A program made the translations under genes and the position numbers. The notes under the pieces are model-generated. The model did no database searches, had not been told where the DNA came from, and saw only the letters and a program-made list of their open reading frames with translations. Below, piece after piece: positions 9,000-15,964 of a stretch of 64,000 nucleotides of DNA. Source of the stretch: Amycolatopsis thermophila (lineage in GTDB: Bacteria; Actinomycetota; Actinomycetes; Mycobacteriales; Pseudonocardiaceae); contig NZ_JAUSUT010000001.1 of the NCBI RefSeq assembly GCF_030814215.1, positions 4,402,001-4,466,000 on the forward strand, read 5' to 3'. Numbering within the stretch: the first letter of the stretch is position 1; every line of letters starts with the position of its first letter.

Positions 9000-9036
9000 G
9001 GCAGCCAGGGCGACGAGGGGGATCGCCCTGGCTGCC
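9000..9036 (-). terminator. Hairpin terminator after the ferredoxin gene
   Basis: A perfect 14-bp stem (GGCAGCCAGGGCGA / TCGCCCTGGCTGCC) with a 9-base loop lies 16 bases beyond the stop of the leftward ferredoxin gene. It has the strength and position of an actinobacterial terminator without a U-tract. Confidence 0.7.
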
Positions 9037-9051
9037 GGAATCCGCGTGTCG

Positions 9052-9255
9052 TTACCGCTGTCCGTCGCCGATCGCTATCGCGGCCATCGGGCAGGACGCG
9101 GCCGCGTCTCGGACGCCGCCCAGGGCGCCGTCGGGAACGGGGTCCATCAGCAGCCGGGCGCGTTCGTCGTCGCCGACGGTGAACAGGTCCGGTGCCACGG
9201 ATTCACAGATCCCCGACCCGATGCAGCTGTCGTTCACGCGGACGTTCTGACTCAC
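9052..9255 (-). CDS. Small ferredoxin (3Fe-4S type)
   Basis: A 67-residue protein read from a GTG that overlaps the stop of the upstream EthD-like gene (GTGA). It shows CIGSGIC at residues 11-17 and a distal CP at 55-56. The middle cysteine position of a 4Fe-4S motif (CxxCxxC) is occupied by Gly, the pattern of 3Fe-4S ferredoxins that feed actinobacterial cytochromes P450. No P450 gene lies in the window, so its partner is either elsewhere or an oxygenase of another type. Translational coupling suggests it works with the upstream protein. It was too short to be listed alone but the cluster motif makes it convincing. Confidence 0.8.
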   Translation of the reverse strand: MSQNVRVNDSCIGSGICESVAPDLFTVGDDERARLLMDPVPDGALGGVRDAAASCPMAAIAIGDGQR

Positions 9256-9971
9256 GCCGGCCTCACCCACTGCCGGTGCATGCCATCCGGAGTCAGGTAG
9301 TTCCGTTCGCCCGGCTGGTGGTAGATCGGGATGAATGTGCGCGTGCTCACTTCGCCGAGCTCGCCGAGCGTCATCAACTCGGGGGACGCGCTCCACTTGC
9401 TCGCTTGCTCGGCGGAATCCCAGTGGGTCAGCAGGAGGTAACGGACGGGAGCCAGCTGCGGGGCCTCCTCGAGCGGGCCGACGAACTGGTAGGGGTTCGG
9501 CTCGAACTCGCCACTCAGGGTCTCGAACGGCCGCGGCCCGTACGCCGGCAGCGCCTGGTCGAGCAGCTTGAGCACGGAGGACATCTCGTTGTCCGACAAC
9601 GGCTCCCGCCGAGCGAGGGAAGTCTCCACGAGCACGCGGCCGGTCACGGCCTCGCCATCCTCGGGTAGCCGCCATTTCCGGATGTAGTAGGCGTTGAACC
9701 AGGTTTCGTAGGCCTTGTTCTGGACCGCGCGGTGATGCCGCGTGTGGTACCACTGGTCCATGTCCTCGGGGGTCGCGAACACTCCCCCGAAGTACAACCA
9801 GGACGAGTTCGCGATGGGGCCGCCCAGTACGCCCCGGAAGCCGGGAGCGGCTGCGGCGATCGGGCCGAAGCGCTCCTGCGCCGGCCAGAACTCGTCCTCG
9901 ACACCGGGGGCCAGCGTGAAACAGGCCTCCATCATGGTCAACGTCTGGGGTATCCGTGTGGGTGCCGCCAT
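9252..9971 (-). CDS. EthD-like dimeric alpha/beta-barrel protein
   Basis: A 239-residue protein starting at MAAPTRIPQTLTMMEACFTL. Two repeats of about 110 residues can be sensed, each with a beta strand-helix pattern; the first contains FATPEDMDQWYHTRHHRAV and the second WDSAEQASKWSASPEL. Both resemble the Trp/His-bearing surfaces of EthD and stress-responsive A/B barrel proteins. EthD is an accessory protein of the P450-based ethyl tert-butyl ether system, which also includes a ferredoxin, and here the next gene is a ferredoxin. The function is not known. A good promoter (10020-10049) lies upstream. The family call is moderate. Confidence 0.6.
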   Translation of the reverse strand: MAAPTRIPQTLTMMEACFTLAPGVEDEFWPAQERFGPIAAAAPGFRGVLGGPIANSSWLYFGGVFATPEDMDQWYHTRHHRAVQNKAYETWFNAYYIRKWRLPEDGEAVTGRVLVETSLARREPLSDNEMSSVLKLLDQALPAYGPRPFETLSGEFEPNPYQFVGPLEEAPQLAPVRYLLLTHWDSAEQASKWSASPELMTLGELGEVSTRTFIPIYHQPGERNYLTPDGMHRQWVRPA

Positions 9972-10019
9972 CGCACACCACTCCCTTTCGGCTGCGCTCG
10001 CACCGTTGCGATAGGACCG

Positions 10020-10049
10020 AGAGTATCGCTGAGCTGTGACGACCGTCAA
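10020..10049 (-). promoter_or_regulatory. Sigma70-like promoter of the EthD/ferredoxin pair
   Basis: On the minus strand TTGACG (10044-10049) and TACTCT (10020-10025) are separated by 18 bases. The start of transcription would be about 40 bases before the ATG at 9971. TGACG/CGTCA arms with a 2-base centre overlap the -35 region and could be an operator. Confidence 0.5.
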
Positions 10050-10387
10050 CAGAAAAGCATAAGTTGACCCGGACTTCGGCGAGTTCCCCGGCGCGGGGTT
10101 CCAAGCGATCGTCATCTGCGCGACAGTCAGCGATACCTGCGGCGCTGTCGGTGAATCGACCTCGCGCTCAAGGGGCTTCACCCGTCCAGGTGGCTACAGT
10201 GCGGTGCGGCCTCGGTGCAGCGACCCCAAGGTCGAGAAGACATCCGGCTCGGCCGCACCCGACCCGAATTGGTCGAAATGGCATGGGGACGTGCCGGTCA
10301 CGAGGAACAGGGTCGCCTCGGTGGGATGCACGACGGAGGGGCGTCCGGGGAGGGCGAGTGCGATGTTCCGGCGCTGGGGGAGGTTGG
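10050..10387. other. Intergenic region, nothing recognised
   Basis: About 340 bases lie between the EthD-gene promoter and the methyltransferase stop. The open frames here lack any family signature or ribosome-binding context. I see no RNA gene or repeat. Confidence 0.5.
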
Positions 10388-11200
10388 TCAGAACCGGTAG
10401 CGGAGTATCCGGGTGCCTTGCCGGGACAGTGCGGTGCTGTGGCTCATGAGCCGGGTGGCCGCGCGCAGTGGCTGGGGAAAGTCGGCGACTTCCGGGGCGC
10501 GGGTGAGTAGTTGCTCCTCGACCACGGTCAGGCCGGCGTTCCAGGTCTCGGGGTCGTGCGGGTCGTCGAAGCCCTGAGCGGCGGTGATGCCGATGGCCTT
10601 GATCGTCGGGTGGTACTTCATCGACCAGGCGGCGAAGCGGGTGTAGCCGTTGATGGCGAGTTCGCCGGTGGTGAAGTGCGCGGTCAGCTCCTGGGTCATC
10701 CGCTGGAAGGTGTCGCCGGGCAGGAACGGCAGCAGGCCCTCGGCGACGATCATGGCCGGCCGGTCGCGGGGCAGCGGATCGAGCCAGCCCGGTGTGGTCA
10801 GATCGGCGCCGAAGCGCAGGGACCGGTCCGGGAGGAACCGGGCTCGCAGCTCGACGATGTCGGGGAAGTCGACGTCGTACCAGTCGACGCCGGCGGGCGG
10901 GTCGCAGCGGAGGACACGTGTGTCGAGTCCGCAGCCGAGGTCGAGCACGACGGCGTCAGGGTGGCCGGCGACGAACGCCCGGACCGCCTCGTCGAGTTTC
11001 TTGGCGCGGAGGGCGGTACCGCAGACGAGGCTGGGCTTGAGCTTGAGCTTGGCGAAGTCGTAGTCGATCGTGTCGGCGATGGCGGCGGAGTGGGTGTCGC
11101 CGAGGATCGAGTGGGGAAGCTTGGCGTCCAGAGCCCTCGCGTAGAGCGTGAGCAGCAAGGTTTCCCGGAGCGGGTCCAGGTCGAGTCGCAGGCGTGGCAC
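10388..11200 (-). CDS. SAM-dependent methyltransferase, LCMT/TcmP-like
   Basis: A 270-residue class I methyltransferase. The SAM-binding motif reads VVLDLGCGLDTR (about residues 85-96), followed by YDVDFPDIVELRA and the helix IVAEGLLPFL, the combination seen in the leucine carboxyl methyltransferase-like (PPM1/TcmP) family. Bacterial members O-methylate carboxyl or hydroxyl groups of small molecules. It starts 9 bases after the stop of the HTH gene (11210-11665), in the same direction, so the two form an operon with the regulator first. The substrate is unknown. Confidence 0.82.
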   Translation of the reverse strand: MPRLRLDLDPLRETLLLTLYARALDAKLPHSILGDTHSAAIADTIDYDFAKLKLKPSLVCGTALRAKKLDEAVRAFVAGHPDAVVLDLGCGLDTRVLRCDPPAGVDWYDVDFPDIVELRARFLPDRSLRFGADLTTPGWLDPLPRDRPAMIVAEGLLPFLPGDTFQRMTQELTAHFTTGELAINGYTRFAAWSMKYHPTIKAIGITAAQGFDDPHDPETWNAGLTVVEEQLLTRAPEVADFPQPLRAATRLMSHSTALSRQGTRILRYRF

Positions 11201-11209
11201 GAGAAGTCC

Positions 11210-11665
11210 TTACCTTTTCGGGGGATTTCGGGCGGCGATGTCGCGTAGCCAGGTCAGGGACTGCTGGGCGGCGCGGATGCGTTCGCTGCGCGGCCCTCTG
11301 CCGCCCGCGAGTTTGACGCCCTCATCGGCGATGCCGTCGAAGGCGCCGAGGCTGTCGAGCTTGCGCTGGATCACCCTGTGCCAGGCGTCGTCCTCGATGC
11401 GGTAGTAGGTGGTGCGGTCACCTGGCACGCGAACCTTGCGGACCAGCCCGATGGCGGCGAGGAAACGCATGTTCGAGGTCAGCGAAGCGCGGCTGGCCTT
11501 GATCGTCTCGGCGATCTGGCCGGCGGAGCGCTCGGGCGGGTCGCAGATCATCAGCAGGCCGAGGATGCGCCCGGTGATCGGTGGGAGCGCCCATTCCTCC
11601 ACGCAGAACGTGGCCACCCGCTCGACCCACCGCAGCACCTCGTCCTGGTTGTCCTGACTGGACAC
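11210..11665 (-). CDS. GbsR/MarR-type winged-helix regulator
   Basis: A 151-residue protein that starts at GTG 11665 with GAGGAG just upstream. The segment ITGRILGLLMICDPPERSAGQIAETIKASRAS followed by LRFLAAIGLVRKVRVPGDRTTYYRI is a winged helix of the GbsR type (MarR superfamily); the quoted pieces span about residues 30-95. These are usually local repressors that respond to small ligands. It leads an operon with the methyltransferase at 10388. Upstream lies a decayed alpha/beta hydrolase. A longer frame runs upstream to 12094 but that part is hydrolase remnant, so the GTG with its ribosome site is preferred. Confidence 0.78.
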   Translation of the reverse strand: MSSQDNQDEVLRWVERVATFCVEEWALPPITGRILGLLMICDPPERSAGQIAETIKASRASLTSNMRFLAAIGLVRKVRVPGDRTTYYRIEDDAWHRVIQRKLDSLGAFDGIADEGVKLAGGRGPRSERIRAAQQSLTWLRDIAARNPPKR

Positions 11666-11697
11666 GGCACTCCTCCTCGGCTGAGTTGTCGGGGCCG

Positions 11698-12094
11698 TCA
11701 CTGTGCCATGCCGGCAACCGGCTCGCGGGTCGGACCGGTGCAGAGGGTGGCGACCATCAACAGCGGGGTGGGCGACAGCCGGTGGACGAGACCCTCCGGC
11801 GCGACGGTGCTGGGGCTCGGCACCACAACACACCTCGCGCGCCGGACGAGCACCGCGGCCTGCACCGCGTCCGAGCCACTGACCCTGACACCCCAACCTG
11901 ATCCGTGCCGGGTCCACCTCCGGTCGGTTCTGCAGGTAGGAGATCGCGCTGCGGATGTCCTGCCCCGAGGTTCGCCCTCGCCGGCACCGACCGTGCGGTC
12001 GTCGATTGCCGGCACGGCGAACCCGGCGCACGAGGTGCCGAGACTGGTGAACATCACCTGCCCAGGACGCGGAGTCATCGCCGCCGCCTTCCAT
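11698..12094 (-). pseudogene. Remnant of an alpha/beta hydrolase (YcjY/dienelactone-hydrolase-like)
   Basis: Pieces of one family appear in different frames, in the right order. Near 11990-12078 one frame reads SLGTSCAGFAVPAIDDR and GEGEPRG. Another frame then reads DIRSAISYLQNRPEVDPARI (about 11890-11960), a hallmark phrase of these hydrolases. Near 11700-11780 a third stretch reads LSPTPLLMVATLCTGPT, the family's late segment. The nucleophile elbow and much of the core are missing or scrambled. Frameshifts and at least one internal deletion make it non-functional. It once started near 12094, immediately beside the 46-bp palindrome at 12099-12144. Confidence 0.6.
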
Positions 12095-12098
12095 CCGA

Positions 12099-12144
12099 GA
12101 CGTAGCTAGTGGTTTCAGTCTCGACTGAAATCACTGGCTACGTC
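12099..12144. repeat. 46-bp near-perfect palindrome, candidate operator
   Basis: Two 22-base arms (12099-12120 and 12123-12144) match at 20 of 22 positions around a 2-base centre TC. The inner core TTTCAGTC-TC-GACTGAAA is perfect. It lies at the former start of the decayed hydrolase gene, where a regulator's operator would be. There is no U-tract and no nearby upstream gene end to support a terminator. Confidence 0.65.
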
Positions 12145-12210
12145 AACCCCCTGCCCACGCGTCGCGAACCGGGTGTCCGGTCCGGACGGACTGGAACGGC
12201 CGAGTTCCAA

Positions 12211-12374
12211 CTGCCCGTCGACTTCGTGCGGCGCGCGGAGGCGGGAGTCGATGACGATCTCACCGTTGGCGAAGTGAGCCACCGATGGAGTTCCTCCGGC
12301 AGGTCCGGCTGGACCGCGCCCGCACCGAGCTGCCCTCGACGAGCCCGGCGAGGGCAGCCGGCCCGCGTCAGTAG
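12211..12374 (+). pseudogene. Remnant of an AraC-family regulator C-terminus
   Basis: One frame reads LPVDFVRRAEAGVDDDLTVGEVS (12211 onward), the opening of an AraC DNA-binding domain. A second frame from 12285 reads MEFLRQVRLDRARTEL and stops at 12372-12374, which is the closing helix of the same domain. The first helix-turn-helix and the rest of the linker are missing, so about 40 residues were deleted and the frame shifted. It faces the hydrolase remnant across the palindrome and could have been its regulator. Confidence 0.5.
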
Positions 12375-13360
12375 ATGTTGGTGTCGGCGAACGTGCTCTC
12401 GTGGCTGTTGATCTGCGCCCGCAGCGAGATCTGGTCGAACACGCGCACCTCGCGCACGATCCGTCCACCCTGGATCAGGAACTGCGACACCCCGAGCAGG
12501 TCCACCGGCCGGCCGGTGAGCGGCCCGAACTCGGCGACACCGCGGTAGGAGCCCTTCATCACCCACAGCACGGCGACGCGCAGGCCCGCGTAGCGCTCGG
12601 CGTGGTTGGTCTGGATGTCGCGCACCTCGAACCGCGCGTCCGGGAACGGTGCGACCTGGTTGAGCAGATCGCGCTGGTAGCCGTCGGGGCGCACGACGGT
12701 CCGGTCGCCGATCGTGTGCAGGAACAGGTCGCGCGGCATGAACTCGGTGACCTTGTGCAGGCGGCGCGCGTTCCACACCTCCTCGATGAACTCCAGCACC
12801 ATCTCGCACTCCGGCCGGAAGTCGTCGGGGCGCGGGCCGCTGTCGCCCGCGGACAGGACGTCCGCCGGGGCCGGCTTGGTCATCGAGCCCTCGTAGCCGC
12901 GGAAGCGCAGCCCCCGCGCGACCTCGGCGGGGTCCAGGCCGAGCTGCAGGCACTCGGCCAGGTCGTCGCGCACCACCCATTCCTCCACCATCCGGCCCCG
13001 CCGGTACAGGCAGTTGGCGATGGTGCGCTTGCGGATCGGCGCCGGAACGCCGTTCACGATGTGCGTGTCGCTGGAGAAGACCAGGTGCGAGCTGAGGAAG
13101 GCGTCGTCCCCGCGGGCCTCCCACACGACGTCCTCGGCCTGCCCGACGTGCTGCGGCACCTGCGCGATCCGCATCAGGCTGCCCTCGATGACGCCGTCCC
13201 TGCCGACGACCGTGCCCAGGCCACCGTGGACGATCGAGTCCGGCTCGTAGTTGTCGACGATGTAGGAGATGTCGCGCTGGACCCAGATCCGGTCGGTCAC
13301 TTCGCGGATGAAGTCGTCCGGGTCCTCGTAGGGCTGGTAGGCGACCGGATCGAGTGGCAT
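12368..13360 (-). CDS. Tandem SnoaL-like (NTF2-fold) protein
   Basis: A 330-residue protein that looks like two SnoaL-type domains in tandem. The first (about residues 15-160) has IWVQRDISYIVDNYEPDSIVHG and the strand RGRMVEEWVVRDDL. The second (about 185-325) has EEVWNARRLHKVTEFMPRDL and GGRIVREVRVFDQISL. Such proteins are isomerases, cyclases, dehydratases or ring-cleavage helpers in catabolic clusters. It starts at ATG 13360 with GAAGGGAAG upstream. Its promoter (TTGCCG-17-TACACT) contains a LacI-type operator, shared in type with the transporter gene and the 19-kb operon, so it belongs to that regulon. The reaction is unknown. Confidence 0.72.
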   Translation of the reverse strand: MPLDPVAYQPYEDPDDFIREVTDRIWVQRDISYIVDNYEPDSIVHGGLGTVVGRDGVIEGSLMRIAQVPQHVGQAEDVVWEARGDDAFLSSHLVFSSDTHIVNGVPAPIRKRTIANCLYRRGRMVEEWVVRDDLAECLQLGLDPAEVARGLRFRGYEGSMTKPAPADVLSAGDSGPRPDDFRPECEMVLEFIEEVWNARRLHKVTEFMPRDLFLHTIGDRTVVRPDGYQRDLLNQVAPFPDARFEVRDIQTNHAERYAGLRVAVLWVMKGSYRGVAEFGPLTGRPVDLLGVSQFLIQGGRIVREVRVFDQISLRAQINSHESTFADTNIY

Positions 13361-13397
13361 GGTCTTCCCTTCGGTGGCACGGGGTACGGGCACCGCG

Positions 13398-13426
13398 AGT
13401 GTATCCGTATGCATAGCCGTCGGCAA
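13398..13426 (-). promoter_or_regulatory. Promoter of the tandem-SnoaL gene with LacI-type operator A
   Basis: On the minus strand TTGCCG (13421-13426) and TACACT (13398-13403) are 17 bases apart. Operator A, TGTATCCGTATGCA (13400-13413), lies in the spacer and -10 element, where a bound repressor would block polymerase. It matches 12 of 14 positions of the palindrome TGCATACGTATGCA. Confidence 0.6.
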
Positions 13427-13454
13427 GGTCGGACGCACATGTGCGGTTTGCGTC

Positions 13455-13501
13455 TTGACCGGGGCACTTGGCCGACCTATGTTGCCTCTCATACGTATGC
13501 A
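13455..13501 (+). promoter_or_regulatory. Promoter of the MHS transporter gene with LacI-type operator B
   Basis: TTGACC (13455-13460) and TATGTT (13478-13483) have a 17-base spacer. Operator B, CTCATACGTATGCA (13488-13501), covers the expected transcription start. It matches 12 of 14 positions of the shared palindrome. Operators A and B are 88 bases apart centre to centre. Confidence 0.6.
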
Positions 13502-13536
13502 AACGGCTCTCGCCGTTGTGGCACAATGGAGGTGTC

Positions 13537-14874
13537 ATGTCCACCGTCGCGCCGACCACAGCCGCGTCCACCGATGCGGCCGGACGTCGAAGGGTGATCC
13601 GCCGCGCGATCGTCGCCGGCAGCATCGGCAACTTCGTCGAACAGTTCGACTACGGGTTGTACGGCTACATGGCGCCCGTCCTCGCCTCCTCGTTCTTCCC
13701 GGCGAGCGACCACACGGCCAGCGTGCTGAGCGCGTACGCCGTGATCGCGATCGCATGCCTCGTCCGGCCGCTCGGCGGCAGTCTGCTCGGCCGGTGGGGC
13801 GACCGGTTCGGGCGCAAGCGCGTGCTGTTGTGGACGGTCGTGTTCATGGGCATCTCCACGGCGTTGATCGGTGTGCTGCCCACCTACGGCCAGATCGGGC
13901 TCGCCGCGCCGCTGATCCTGCTGGTGCTGCGGGTCGTGCAGGGCATGGTGGCGGGCGGTGAATACGTCGGCGCGGTCGCGTTCGTGGTCGAGTGGGCCGA
14001 GCCGCGCCGCCGCGGGTTCTACACGTCGTTCGCGTCCAACAGCTGTTTCTTCGGCATCCTCGCCGGTGCCGGGGTGGCCGCGCTGATGAGCGCCGTGTTC
14101 AGCGACGCGGCGCTGCACAGCTGGGGCTGGCGGATCCCGTTCCTCGCGGTGCTGCCGCTGTGCCTGGTCGGGATGTGGCTGCGCAGCCGGATCGGGGAGA
14201 CGCCGGAGTTCGAGGCGGCGACCGAGCACGGGACGAACATCGTGGAGGCGCCGTTCCGGGAGGCGCTGCGGTCGCAGTGGCGGCCGATCCTCGTGTTCTG
14301 CGGCGCGTCGATCATGCTCGCGATCCTGTCCTACACGTGGGTCACCTTCTACCCGGAGTACCTGTCGGAGACGCTGGGCCTGCCGAAGTCGGCGGCGTGG
14401 CTGTCGAACATGATCTCGGTCGCGGTGCTGATCCCGCTGCTGCCGCTCGCCGGCGCGATCTCCGACCGGATCGGCCGCAAGCCGATGCTGATCACCGGGG
14501 CCGTCGCGTGCATCGTGCTGGTGCCGCTGGCGTTCTGGGTGGGGCAGCAGGGCACGTTCGCCGGCGCGGTGGGCAGCCAGCTGATCTACATCATCCCGGA
14601 GTTCTTCCTCACCGGCATCGTCACCGTGTGCGCGGCGGAGCTGTTCGCGACGCGCACCCGGTTCAGCGCGAGCTCGATCGCCTACAACAGCTCGTTCTCG
14701 ATCTTCATGGGGATCACCCCGTTCGTGGCGACGCTGCTGGTGTCCACGTTCGGCACCATTTATGCCGTGTGGGTGTACCTGGCGGTGGCGGCGGTGCTGG
14801 CGCTGGTGGTGATCACGGTGTTCATGAAGGAGACCTACCGCAGCGACCTGGCGGCCGACAAGTTCGCCCACTGA
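13537..14874 (+). CDS. MFS transporter, metabolite:H+ symporter (MHS) type
   Basis: A 445-residue membrane protein with about 12 hydrophobic segments. The loop 2-3 motif GDRFGRKRVLLWT and the related SDRIGRKPMLITG between the two halves mark the major facilitator superfamily. The N-terminal GNFVEQFDYGLYGYMAPVLA is typical of the MHS subgroup (ShiA, KgtP, proline/betaine-type carriers), which import organic acids with protons. GGAGG (13528-13532) precedes the ATG. It is divergent from the tandem-SnoaL gene, with an operator near each start, so it is likely the importer for the substrate of the LacI-controlled pathway at 16-24 kb. A strong bidirectional terminator follows. Confidence 0.88.
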   Translation: MSTVAPTTAASTDAAGRRRVIRRAIVAGSIGNFVEQFDYGLYGYMAPVLASSFFPASDHTASVLSAYAVIAIACLVRPLGGSLLGRWGDRFGRKRVLLWTVVFMGISTALIGVLPTYGQIGLAAPLILLVLRVVQGMVAGGEYVGAVAFVVEWAEPRRRGFYTSFASNSCFFGILAGAGVAALMSAVFSDAALHSWGWRIPFLAVLPLCLVGMWLRSRIGETPEFEAATEHGTNIVEAPFREALRSQWRPILVFCGASIMLAILSYTWVTFYPEYLSETLGLPKSAAWLSNMISVAVLIPLLPLAGAISDRIGRKPMLITGAVACIVLVPLAFWVGQQGTFAGAVGSQLIYIIPEFFLTGIVTVCAAELFATRTRFSASSIAYNSSFSIFMGITPFVATLLVSTFGTIYAVWVYLAVAAVLALVVITVFMKETYRSDLAADKFAH

Positions 14875-14881
14875 GGCTCGC

Positions 14882-14939
14882 GGAGGCGGAACCGGCGGCG
14901 GCTCCCGCTTCGGCGGGGGCCGCCGCCAGTTCCGCCTCC
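14882..14939. terminator. Bidirectional hairpin terminator
   Basis: A long stem (GGAGGCGGAAC... pairing with ...GTTCCGCCTCC, continuing through GGCGGCGGC/GCCGCCGCC and CCCGC/GCGGG around a TTCG loop) fills the space between the convergent transporter and LysR genes. Confidence 0.85.
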
Positions 14940-14944
14940 CGTGG

Positions 14945-15892
14945 TCAGGGTCGCGGCTCCCGCGCGGGCAGGGGCCGCCGCTGGTCGAGCATCGAGTTGG
15001 TCAGCAGCAGGTCCACCGCGAGCCGTGCCAGTTCGGATGTCGCGGGGGACAGCTGGGTGTGCCGGCGGCGGATCAGGGCGAACGTGTTGTGCAGCGGCGG
15101 GTCGAACGTCGTCGTGTGCAGGTGCAGGCCCTCGGTCCGGATGAGGCGTTCGGCGACCGCACGGGACAGGAACGTGTCGCCGACCCCGCGGGCCACCAGG
15201 TGCAGCGCCGCCTGGGCCTGTTCGACCTCGATGAACGGCTCCAGCCGGACCCCGGCGACCTGCGCCCGCTCCGCCAGCTGCAACCGGTCCGGGTCCGACC
15301 ACCCCACGTGCGCGTCGTAGAACACCAGGCGCCGCGAGGCGAACGTCGTGATGTCCACCGGCGCCGACACGTGCGCCGGGTCCGCCGACACGTACAGCAC
15401 CTCGTCCCGCGCGAGCGGCGTCACCTCCAAACCCGCCGGGGTCACCGGCAGCACCACGATGCCCGCCTCCAGGTCCCCGGCCGCGACCGCCTCGGCGACC
15501 AGCGCCGCGTTCACCCCGACCAGCCGCACGCGCACATCCGGATGCGCCGAAGCGAACCGCTCACCGAGCTCGGCCAGCAGGTAGAAATCCGCGTTGCGGA
15601 ACAACCCGAACGACGCCACCCCACCGGTCAGCCCGCGCACCGCCTTCACCGTGTCCTCGGCGTTGCGCGCCGCGCTCACCGTCTGCCGCGCGTGCGGCAA
15701 CAACTGCGCACCCGCGGGCGTCAGCGTCAGCCGCCGCCCGCCGCGGTGGAACAACTGCAGCCCGCACTCCTCCTCCAGCCGGCGCACCAGCTCCGAGATC
15801 GCCGCCTGCGTGTACCCGAGCGCGGTGCCCGCGGCCGTGAACGAGCCGAGCTCCGCCGCCGCGACCAGCGCCCGCAACTGCGTCAGTGTCAC
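14945..15892 (-). CDS. LysR-family transcriptional regulator
   Basis: A 315-residue LTTR. Residues 1-60 hold the winged HTH (MTLTQLRALVAAAELGSFTAAG, then GYTQAAISELVRRLEEECGLQLF), quoted here in pieces. The rest is a periplasmic-binding-protein-like effector domain, for example SFGLFRNADFYLLAELG. It is divergent from the first HisD-like gene across 72 bases, the usual arrangement when an LTTR activates its neighbour. An inverted repeat GGTGG-N11-CCACC in that gap is a candidate box. The HisD/nitrilase pair is therefore likely under LTTR control, in parallel with the LacI control of the rest of the locus. Confidence 0.9.
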   Translation of the reverse strand: MTLTQLRALVAAAELGSFTAAGTALGYTQAAISELVRRLEEECGLQLFHRGGRRLTLTPAGAQLLPHARQTVSAARNAEDTVKAVRGLTGGVASFGLFRNADFYLLAELGERFASAHPDVRVRLVGVNAALVAEAVAAGDLEAGIVVLPVTPAGLEVTPLARDEVLYVSADPAHVSAPVDITTFASRRLVFYDAHVGWSDPDRLQLAERAQVAGVRLEPFIEVEQAQAALHLVARGVGDTFLSRAVAERLIRTEGLHLHTTTFDPPLHNTFALIRRRHTQLSPATSELARLAVDLLLTNSMLDQRRPLPAREPRP

Positions 15893-15926
15893 AAGGAAAT
15901 GCTATAGGTCGTCCAACGAAAGACAA

Positions 15927-15947
15927 GGTGGTCCTGTGGCTTCCACC
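15927..15947. promoter_or_regulatory. Candidate LysR-type box between the regulator and HisD-like genes
   Basis: GGTGG and CCACC form an inverted repeat with an 11-base centre in the 72-base divergent gap. Spacing and place fit an LTTR site; short arms in a GC-rich genome make chance likely. Confidence 0.3.
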
Positions 15948-15964
15948 GAACTAGCTTTCCGGGC

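Noticed and set aside
15902..15910. GCTATAGG in the LysR/HisD gap as the LTTR box
   Set aside because: The symmetry is too short and does not have the T-N11-A spacing; the GGTGG-N11-CCACC repeat is a better, though still weak, candidate.
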